From Phytophthora hibernalis (lineage: Eukaryota; Oomycota; Peronosporomycetes; Peronosporales; Peronosporaceae): a DNA stretch of 64,000 bases. Made by a program: the position numbers and the translations under genes. The notes under the pieces are model-generated. The model saw only the letters and a program-made list of their open reading frames with translations. It was not told the origin of the DNA and searched no databases. The DNA lies in the NCBI GenBank assembly GCA_012656075.1, contig JAAKBF010000001.1, forward strand, positions 248,001 to 312,000, given 5' to 3'. Positions 55,501 through 64,000 of the stretch are shown piece after piece; position 1 is the first letter of the stretch, and the number at the start of each line of letters is the position of its first letter.

Positions 55501-56880
55501 CAAGTCGAAGCCTTCACGGGAACCGACCCATGGAGACGGAAAATCATTTAAATGGAAATCTTTTTTGTGGAAAAGGATGCTTCAAGCCAAGCTTGAGGGT
55601 CAATTCTCACTACGATGGAATGGAAGGGCAAGTACGTCTACGAATTTGTTGATTCTCAGCTGTGAACATCGCCTCTAAACGGCAAGGCATATTTTTGTAC
55701 CAGAATTCCAAGGGTGGTACTCTGACGAAATGGCAGAAGCGATACCATGATGGTTGTCTTGGTATTACCGTAATCCCCTGTCAGAAGCATCGCTTTGTGT
55801 GGCGAAGTCGATGAAAACGTTTGTCGCCCAGGTGTATAGCGCAAGCCCAACCAAACTTTCCTGAAAAATGGTTGTATTCCTAAACGCAGATTACGTCCAG
55901 GAATGGCGGTGGGTCTCCTTGTGGAATCCCTTTCGGTGTCGTTTATCTTCGATACTAGGATTCGCACCGTATGAGTTGTTCTACACGTGTAGGTCTTGAA
56001 CGTGGGACTGAACGTAACGTTCTTGAACGTAGTTTCCACGACTCGAGATAACCAATTACAAAACACAGTAATCTTGTACGTCCAGGGTTACACGTCCAGG
56101 ACTACATTTGTCGTCTAGGGCTGCTTCTGGGATCGCACCATTCACAATCCCAGGTTCGTGATAGTGGTAGTTCTGTTTCGAAAGATTTTGGTCATGCTCA
56201 TGTACGCGTTTCACTTGTGTCAGGACAGGTGGCACTCCGGTATTGGGCCCATTGGAGGCACTTGTACGTCCTCTGGGGTTTTTACCTGTCGTCGGGAATC
56301 TTGGCAACCGTACCGTAGTACATAGTCTTTCAGGATTGCCGAGCCCATCCACAGCTAACCGCAAGCTCCACCGCACTCCCTCGCTCCCATAGTATCCACA
56401 TGTCAAACTCCAAATTAAACTGGCCTTATTCATCCAACCAATCAGATCTTTTGAAAGGCAGCCGCTTGGGACTCGGGATAAAATCGTAAGTCACATCGTG
56501 TCATTTGTCATAAGCGTCATCTCTTTTCAGTCAATAGGAGATTTATAAATTGCAGATGTTGAGTTGAAAATTTCTGTCATAAGGGTCACTTAAATACCGG
56601 TAATTTACTAGTTTTCTAACACTTTTGGGAGGGAAAATCGAGTGGTCTCGGCGAGTTGAAAGCCGGGTACAGCTTCATTCTAGATTTAGGGAATGACAAG
56701 ACCTGTTTAGTAAAGGCGTTCGACGCAAGCCCAAGCGATACTTGCGCAAAGCAGTATCTTATACAACAACAAAAAAGGTAAATTGATCTGTATCTGTATG
56801 ATAAAAATGAAGGTCTCACTGCTGCAATCACAATTAGTTTTGGTGTACAAAACCCAGCTAGTCTCCGAGCTCTAAAAACA
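55501..56880 (-). other. Retroelement-like debris
   Basis: Minus-strand open frames at 55656-56066 and 56056-56433 may be decayed polyprotein sequence, but no catalytic motif is visible. The rest is empty. Confidence 0.3.
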
Positions 56881-56881
56881 A

Positions 56882-58245
56882 TGTCGGAAGTGGATCGCTA
56901 ACCGAGGCTACATCTATGAGCAGTGTGAGGAAGGAAGAGACGCTCACTTCTGTCATCGACAGCGTGGCGTGGCTACAGTGCTGTCTCCTGAATCCGAGCT
57001 GGAAATTGCTCAGTGGATTAACGCTCTATGTAGAGATGGACTTCCCGTTTCGATGTCCGTGCTGAGTGCCAAAGCGCTGTTGGTGGACCATGAAGCCTCA
57101 ATTTTGCTGGACCACTTCCGCGCTTCCCATTCGTGGAGCAAGAAGTTCGTGAGACGCCACCCACTTTCCATCAGGACCCGCACCCACCACGGACAGACCA
57201 AAACACCCGAAGATGCAGTCGAAGCCGCTCAAGCATTTTCGGCAACTGTCCAACGGGCAATCGTTTAAAAGGTGTAACAAAGATTTTTGATGCTGATCCA
57301 ACAGGTACCGTACAGTCAGAATTCAGTTTTGGCGTTTCTAATTCTAACCGAATTGTATTTTGTAGCTGCCTTTTTTATATTTGCCTCGTAGAATAATCTC
57401 CGCTCGGAATGCTAGGACTGTGAGGGTCAAGTGCGCTGGCAAGGATAAGGAGCGCGCAACAGCATTGCTGCTTGCCGATTCGACTGGCGTTAAGTGTCCT
57501 CCTTTCCTGTTTTTCAAGAGCAAGCCCTCCACTCGACCCACATTTTAAGCAGTATACAAGACGAAGCAACACGGCTTCGGACGAACAATTTGGAAAGAGG
57601 TACAACCACTACTAACAGATACAGGGATGCCAGGTCTACGGAAACGCGAATGCAATGTGGACAGCGGAACTCTCAATCAAGTTTCTCCGTTTTCACTTTA
57701 CTGATCGAGAGTCTCTCGATGAGCCGGTTCTTTTGCTCTGGGGCAACTTCTACGATGATCGGACTGAAGAAGTCGTTCAATATGCAAAGTCGATTAGTGT
57801 TGTGCTCGTCAAGGTACAGCCCCGCTATACCTACGTCTGGCAGCCCGCGGATATCGCGTGGAACAAGCTGATGATAGCCATCCTGTGGAAGCGCTGGATT
57901 CTTAATCTTCGGGAGCAAATTGCGGGGTTTCAAAAACTGATCGAGCTCGAGAAGGCCAAGGAACAGCAAGCATACGCGCTCGTAGTAGTTGCGGTGCGAC
58001 GACGAGCAGCGATTGAACATGGTGTGATCCCTCGTAGCGGACCCGACGCAACGGCACCGGCTGCAGCTGAATACCTGAAAACTTGTGGTACTAATACCGA
58101 TGACGCTGTCGCTCTCGAAGGGTGCGTGCGCTCTCGAGATAGCTCAAGCAGCTCCGACATAGCTCGGACGCAGCCCAACAAGCTGCTTTGGTACCACGCT
58201 GCCAATGACGACGAACTCCACCAAGTGGCTTCGATCTTGAAGTGA
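56882..58245 (+). mobile_element. Pogo/Tigger-type DDE transposase, frameshifted
   Basis: The N-terminal part reads CRKWIANRGYIYEQCEEGRD, then TVLSPESELEIAQWINAL, and a CENP-B-type helix-turn-helix ending SWSKKFVRRHPLSIRTRT (to 57268). After a frame change come FDADPTGTVQ and ARTVRVKCAGKDKERATAL, the start of the DDE domain. After another, from 57655, VLLLWGNFYDDRTEEVVQYA and YVWQPADIAWNKLM. The second catalytic Asp position in LLLWGNF appears to be Gly-Asn, so the enzyme is probably dead. It ends at TGA 58243-58245. Confidence 0.65.
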
Positions 58246-59662
58246 CAAAGCGAAGGCACATCATATAATGGATTGGGAGCGCCTGGAACGCATTGACATT
58301 TTTAGTGCTTGTCAGTGGGTTCGGTAATGCATGGCTACTCACCGACACCCGAAATAGTGTTGTTGCTGGTGGAGACACAGCTATCACAGGCGACGGAGTC
58401 ATCATCGACAGCATCCAGCGAAGAATCATCAGCAAAGGTGTTGCACCAAGCCCACTAAACTCAAGTGATGACGCAGCCAGCGTCTTTTCGTCATCTCCGT
58501 CGGACATGAGTAGCAGCGAAGAGTAGCCACGATAGAGCAAACCCCGTTCAAAATTGAAAGCTTAATCTGCTGAAGCACAAACGGCACACCCCAAAGTCAG
58601 CCAATATTTATCGCACGCAGCTCTCACTGCACATCCTCCTAGTTAGGCCACTATCGAAGCACAGTACCAAAGTTCATCGCGTGCTGAGGGATCGAATTCG
58701 TCGTCTTCAATTTTTGCCGTTTGAACTTGAAGACGGTCTCTGCGTTGCCACCGTTGGCGAAACCTTCTTGCGCTTGGTTATCACTCCGCTGCTTGGGCCG
58801 TCGCCAGTGTCGCCAACTCGGTCATCGTCGTCGTCTTCGGAGTCCTCCGTCTTCTGTCGTTTGAGCTCGGAAGACCCTCCTCAATATCGCCGTCACCGAA
58901 CGTTTCTGTCGCTTGCTTTCCGATCCACCGCACGATCCCACGGAGTATTTTTGGCCTAGTTTACGTTCCAGGGTGCAGAAACCTGCGAGGTCGTGGTCTT
59001 GGCAGATACATACGGCTGTAGGGTAGCATGCTGTCGCTCCCCATATACAGTGTGATCGGAGCGAAGAATCCCCAAAGCGTTGTCGGGTTCATCATTTCCC
59101 CGCGCGCGAAAGGAATACTAGAGTGATAAAGTGCGGAATGATTGAGGTTAAACTACAAAAGGAAACATGTGTAGTCAAATGGGTTATAGATACAGCAAGT
59201 GAAATCAAACAAGGCAATTGTTGGTCACAGCTTATCGTCGACGTTGTAATAGATCAAACAGTGTATGACTGCATTGGCAACAACATACTCTCAATCCTCT
59301 GTTGAACCGGATCATGTTGAAGTTGCCTTTGACTAAAATTGAAAAAAGATAATCTCAGCCAGCTGAGAGCTGTTGTATTAAAGTGCAAATGATACAACGC
59401 TATACGGATACTAATCTTACAATAAAATGCCTATCGAGACTCTGACAGCATCTCTTGCCGTTCCGTGGCGAAGTTCCTAAGCGGTAATTCATTTAAGCTC
59501 TCAAAATAATATATACACCTCTGAAATATCGTAAATATTCTTCATAATTAAATAAACCTAAAAAATATCATAAATGTCGTTCGCAATTTAACCCATACAA
59601 AAATTAGCATATTTGAACAATTAACTTTTCAAAACGAATATTACAAGCAAATCCAGTTATAT
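58246..59662. other. Intergenic, AT-rich towards 59500
   Basis: Short open frames at 58293-58526, 58681-58959 and 59123-59305 have no recognisable domain. Low-complexity serine stretches come from TCGTCGTCGTC at 58825. No gene supported. Confidence 0.4.
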
Positions 59663-60230
59663 TTATTGAAGTTTGTTAGCTTTAACTCGATCAGCTGCAA
59701 TGTCTTCAAAGGAATACACACCATCGAAGTGCTGGAAGTAAGACTCTAGTCTCTTCTTAGTTTTGGGAAGTAGCGAGTACTGATCAGGATCTATAAAATG
59801 AAAACGGTTGCCCATTTTTGCATGTGCGATGCAGTGCCAGGTACCTTTTTGTTGACGAGGGAGATGCCCAATTATGATCAATGCAGGTATCTCCGAAGAA
59901 AGAATTCGCTCCGCCCTCATCGGCACGGACATATATCCAGCGAGTTTCAGGTTGAGAAAACGGATCGATTTTCCTCGTTTCTGGAGGGCCTGGTGCATAG
60001 CCTGAGTCGTGTATGCACCGTAGCGCTCATGCCCATGGTCCATCTTGGGCTCGCCTTTCTTGATCCGGCGGAGCATTTTCTTCATCTGCAGGGCTGTCAG
60101 ATAGTCGCGTTCTTGTAGGGCATTGTTTATTGAATATAACCCGCACATCACATCGCTTCCGGTAGTTGCTCCTGGGTCTGGAAGATGACTCCGACGCGGG
60201 TCGATACCGGCATCTAGAATTAGGAGACAT
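59663..60230 (-). CDS. Josephin-like cysteine protease, possibly transposon-borne
   Basis: The minus-strand frame of about 185 residues has the layout of a Josephin-type papain-fold protease. MCGLYSINNALQ carries the candidate catalytic Cys and the NN-LQ feature. GAYTTQAMHQALQKRG resembles the helix before the active site. TWHCIAHAKMGNRFHFIDPD holds the candidate His and an Asp in place of the usual Asn. The first Met is at about 60151, but the frame is open upstream (TGSDVMCGLY) to a stop near 60237, so the true start or an upstream exon is unclear. It ends at 59663. It lies among transposons, so it may belong to one. Function inferred from motif spacing only. Confidence 0.45.
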
Positions 60231-60453
60231 AATAGTTAGCATCAAAACATTTCGGACTAGCAGCAATGGGGTGTTTTGTATGCGGGGTAGCTATCAAGCG
60301 CGGACAGCACCGATCCTTTCGTGGCCCAGATCCTTATTGAGATAGAGTGCTTAACCGCATGAAAGCTTTCTGGCAACCGGGTCCCAGTTAAAAAAACGTA
60401 CGTTGTTGTTCTTGTTGGTGGTTGAACTGAGAATGAGAGCTAAGCTACCATCA
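60231..60453. other. Intergenic
   Basis: Nothing seen. Confidence 0.4.
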
Positions 60454-60745
60454 TTAACCCTATTGCGGCCAACATTATACTTCAAATTTGTATACCTAAT
60501 TTCCATAGTAAAATGTTAAACATGCATAAATGCTTGGGTTTAGACCGCACCCGCAGCATAATATTATCATTTTGCGTGGTTTTACAATATTTATTGCAAT
60601 TATTGTAGTTAAACCAAGCAATATGCTTGATTTACCGCAAATGGTATGATTGGTCAAAAATAAAATCCTGTCATTATCATTCGTTAATATTTGTAAAACC
60701 AAGCATATTGCAGTGTTTTAGGGGTCCCAACTGCAATAGGGTTAC
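60454..60745. mobile_element. 284-bp MITE, copy 1 of a second TTAA family
   Basis: Ends CCCTATTGCGG (60458) and the complement of CCCTATTGCAG (ending 60741), flanked by TTAA and TTAC, so one target base has changed. AT-rich and non-coding. It contains palindromic boxes (AAGCAATATGCTT and AAAACCAAGCATATTGCAGT plus GTTTT), recalling the boxes of the MITE at 34212. Nearly the same element lies at 62443-62693. Confidence 0.85.
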
Positions 60746-61253
60746 TCACCGCTGCATTTCATATATCGATACGCGCCATCTTCGGCTACAGCAATTTGTT
60801 GGCTGCTTCAGGTGGTTCAAATGTCGCGACAGAACTCGCCACGGAAACTTGTAAAAGCTTCTACGGCACGTCCGAAGATGGTCAGGCTGTGGTGCTTGAC
60901 CCAACGGCACCACAACCTGACCGGCAGGCATATGGTAACACCCGACGGCCAAGATGTGGGGCTGTACGCTTATGCGACACCGATAGTTGTAGCGTGAAGT
61001 ACGTGAATGTCTTTGCGGTATCGAATGGTTATGTCAGCGACGTGGCGTGACATTGCTGCTGCTGTGTGAGATGGCATAGCCGTCGCTCGGATTGATGACG
61101 ACCAGAGATGGCTTTGGATGGGAAGCGTAAAGAATGTTTAAAATACACCAAAACGTTTTAAACAGTTTAGAAATGTCCAAATGTCAGTGCGCCAGAATCT
61201 TTTAAAGCTGCGGCGAACCCATTGACACCTAACAGTGTGAAAAGAACTTCGCC
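60746..61253. other. Intergenic between MITE and hAT
   Basis: An 84-residue frame at 60796-61050 has no domain. No gene supported. Confidence 0.35.
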
Positions 61254-63609
61254 ATGGCGACATCACGTGGATCTGCGGCCGAATTGTCAGTGAACGTACC
61301 GCCGGTAACCTCTGCTCGTGATCTGTGTGATTCTTCCCCATCGCGAAGGGCGTTGCGATCGCCCCCTGGCTCCGCCTCACGGAGATCTAATCGCTACAGC
61401 CCTTATCGAAGACAACCTCCCAAACCAAGCTCGTCAAGTAATGTCTTGGTGTCGCCGGCATTCACAGGGAACTTATTGAACCACTTATTAAAACCAAACC
61501 AGTGTCCTAGTGTCCCCCGAGCTGTTCAAACTGCGCTACCTGTTCAACCACCAGCGCCGACGACAGATCCAACTGTGGAGCCTGTATCACGTGATATTGA
61601 CCAAGATGCTTTTGAGCTGGCACTAGCTCGGGTGTTTTTCTGCGCACTGCCTTTCATTCTTGTGGAAGCTAAAGTATTTCGAGGCTTCATTGCTCTGATG
61701 ACCCCTCTGTAAAAATACCGTCAACACAAGCTCAGTACGGTGCTGTTAAAACGAGATTCGTTTGAAGGTCACCCAGATGATTAATGCTCTCACCTACGTG
61801 TCACTCGTTACTGATGGATGGACGGATACAAACGGCTCAATCATATTACTTTCATGGTAGTTGCGCCAGGGTTACCTTCGCTCGTTTGGTCGTCATGGTC
61901 GACAAGGTGAAAAAACATACCGCGCGCTATTGAGAAATCGACAAAGTCATTGAAGAAGTGGAGCAGGAGACCACAACAACCGTGGTTGGAGTTGTCATTG
62001 ATAATGCAAAGAACATGAGAAGCGCGACGAGTCAAGTCCAGAGCAGGCGGCCAAACGTGATTAGTGGTGGATGCTCGGCCCATGTTTTGAACTCACTGAT
62101 GCAAGATATCGGCCAGTTTCCTGTCGTCAAAGCCGTATTATCAAGATCCGTGGCTCTCACTCGTTTCGTTCGGGATCATCTAGCACTTTATGACGAGCTC
62201 AAGCAGCTACAGCAAGCTTTACGAGACGCGGGTTGCAATGCCAGAAATCTGGATTTGCCGGTCCCAACGCGGTGGATTCGGTTCATGCTTGACGCTGAAT
62301 CGCCGAAAGATACTGGAGAAACTCTTCTTGAATCCCGATTATGAGCCATTCATGGAACGATATCGCGAAACTGCGTCAAACCGGAAAAAACTTCTCTATG
62401 TGATGGCGTTGGTTCGCGACGATGTCTTCTGAAACAGCTTAACCCTATTGTGGCCGACATTATACTTGAAATTTGTAAACGTAATTTCCATAGTAAAATG
62501 TTAAACCTGCATAAATACTTGATTTTAGCCCGCACCCGCAACATAACAGCGTGGTTTTATAATACTAATTGCAATTATTGTAGTTAAATCAAGCATATTG
62601 ATGGGTCAAATATAAAATCCTGTCATTATGATTCGTTAATATTTGTAACGCCAAGCATATTGCATGGTTTTAGGGGTACCAACCGCAATAGGGTTAAGAA
62701 CAATAGTTCGGCTTTTGATCCAATTATCGAGGTTCGTAGAGCTCTGGAGGCTAACAATCAGTTTGTTTCAGGGATCTATCGATGGTTTAGGTGGCTGCGG
62801 TATGACATCGTATACGGTGTTACGTCCCCAAACCGGAGCCTGAATTATCCGAGTCGGGGAATGAATCGGACGAGAGCGACTTGGAGGAGTGCGATTCTAC
62901 ACAACTGCAAGTTCTTACTGGCCTTTGGGCTCTCAGCGGCGCAGCTGCAATTGTGTCCCCAGCTGCACCTGCGGACCACGATGTAGAATTGGTGAGGCCT
63001 CACCAGCCAATGGTGCATACACTAATCTCACTGCTGTTCGTTTTGATTATCTCCAAGAACTTTTTCGCGAGAAGATTCAGAAACGGTGGAGATACGTCCA
63101 CACAAATGCAATGTCGGTAACCTTCTTGCTGGATCGATCGAAGAATATTGATGAATTCGTGGACTCTGACGACCAGCAAGTAGATGATCAAGTGTGCATG
63201 TTGGCCGAACGATGCGGAATTGTATCCTTCACTGGTGTTGGTAACACGGTTGCTGCGTTAACCGCTGAGATTCTCGGTTTCAAATGCTTGAAACAGAGGG
63301 GTGGTGAAGCGCTACGAGCAAAGTATTCGGAATCCAGCCCGCTAGACTACTGGGGTGCACAAAGCGATATAAAATACCCTCTTCTGAAGAAGCTAGCTGA
63401 CATTGTGTTGGCGGTACCGACTTCTTCAGCAGCAAGCGAGAGCTAGGAGTATCCTTGATCACATTCACACAAAGAAAAGAAACCGACTGTCCGTGGAGAA
63501 GGTCGATATGCTTGCTTTTGTCTATATCAACTACGGTGCGCTTCTGAAGGATGAATTAGACCTTGCACGCCACCAGTCGTGTCCGGAGAGTGTATATACA
63601 GAATCTTAA
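61254..63609 (+). mobile_element. hAT-family transposase, decayed and split by a MITE
   Basis: A Ser/Pro-rich N-terminal frame (61254-61712) is followed by the DUF659-like core, VVGVVIDNAKNMRSATSQVQ and GGCSAHVLNSLMQDIG (61958-62344). After the MITE come KNNSSAFDPIIEVRRALEAN, an acidic linker, and the C-terminal dimerisation region, PLDYWGAQSDIKYPLLKKLA with TSSAASE (to 63446). The last helix (EKVDMLAFVYINYGALLKD) is in another frame to 63609. Several frame changes and the MITE insertion mean it is inactive. Confidence 0.7.
62439..62697. mobile_element. 251-bp MITE, copy 2 of the TTAA family, inside the hAT gene
   Basis: Element 62443-62693, ends CCCTATTGTGG and the complement of CCCTATTGCGG, with perfect TTAA on both sides (62439-62442, 62694-62697). 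Removing the element and one TTAA makes the hAT frame run straight through (CTGAAACAGCTT then AAGAACAAT, read LKQLKNN). The insertion is therefore clean and younger than the hAT copy. Confidence 0.9.
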
Positions 63610-63700
63610 ACGTCCATTAAACGATACGACTCAAAACCATCTTATTACCCATAATTACCGCGGCATCAGTCTTCTCATCGAAGACAGCCAGGTCTGCATC

Positions 63701-64000
63701 TCACGAGGTCTGGAACAATTCAGGATAGAGCGCGTCGAACAGGTAATTGACGACCAAGCACAGCGGATTCGCCAACTTCTTCGCGTTGCGCAGCTGCAGG
63801 TGGGGCAAGCTCGAGGAAGGCCTTCTTGAGTTCCTCGGCCTTCTGTCCACGGAAGTGTGTCACCTCGCGCATTACGCGCGCATGCACGCGCTCGAACTTG
63901 TCCATGGCGCAGCGAAAACGTCGTTTCGAGCCGAGTAGCGGACGGCGAGTCTTCGCCGCGAGCTGCGCCTGGAACAGGTTGCGGCGGTCCTCGTGCATGT
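63701..64000 (-). CDS. Probable sorting-nexin/BAR-type protein, C-terminal part
   Basis: A minus-strand gene enters from beyond the right edge. Its charged helical end reads RFRCAMDKFERVHARVMREV, then THFRGQKAEELKKAFLEL, with the spacing of SNX-BAR C-terminal helices. The frame seems to slip in a CCCC run near 63817. The following frame reads LRNAKKLANPLCLVVNYL and ends FQTS at TGA 63701-63703. It is GC-rich like the housekeeping genes at the left edge, in contrast to the transposon DNA beside it. Family assignment is tentative. Confidence 0.4.

Noticed and set aside
1..64000. CRISPR arrays, bacterial operons, riboswitches
   Set aside because: None seen; introns, tRNA form and promoters are eukaryotic.

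Overview
The window looks like nuclear DNA of an oomycete, most probably Phytophthora or a close relative. The evidence is a run of secreted RxLR-dEER-type effector genes, each with an oomycete core promoter (INR plus FPR, TCACTTT..AATTTGC) just upstream. Short 56-100 nt GT-AG introns, oomycete-type bZIP factors and many decayed transposons also fit. The species is an inference.

Layout. 1-5 kb: gene-dense housekeeping part with a P4-ATPase flippase (5' end outside the window), an Sft2-like Golgi transport protein and one or two small membrane-protein genes. 5.5-18.8 kb: five tandem bZIP paralogues on the + strand. Two near-identical acyltransferase-3 genes sit among them in opposite orientation, as a 1.25-kb inverted repeat around the third bZIP. 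19-20.7 kb: a MATE transporter. 21.4-31.3 kb: eight RxLR-like effector copies, some broken, including a divergent one on the - strand with a 14-residue tandem repeat. 31.3-43.4 kb: gene-poor, with a 298-bp MITE, retroelement debris, a minisatellite and a decayed piggyBac transposase carrying two long palindromes. 43.5-52.6 kb: a second MATE/RxLR block (two effectors, two MATE genes, two MATE relics) plus a tRNA-Leu. 52.6-64 kb: transposon-rich, with gag, pogo/Tigger and hAT relics, a Josephin-like protease ORF and two copies of a second TTAA-type MITE, one of them inside the hAT gene. A partial gene with a sorting-nexin-like C-terminus reaches the right edge.

The genes do not form a pathway. 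They are arrays of duplicated families (transcription factors, acyltransferases, MATE exporters, secreted effectors) beside ordinary eukaryotic genes, the gene-sparse, repeat-rich arrangement typical of effector regions in these pathogens. MATE copies or relics lie beside RxLR copies three times, which suggests co-duplication.

Caution: single-base frameshifts, mostly in homopolymers, occur in nearly every family, including conserved single-copy genes (P4-ATPase, Sft2). Many apparent pseudogenes here may be sequence errors. Intact ORFs are bZIP 7461-9086, acyltransferase 9777-11063, the MATE 45098-46719, and effectors 29147-29803, 43537-44184 and 50932-51648.
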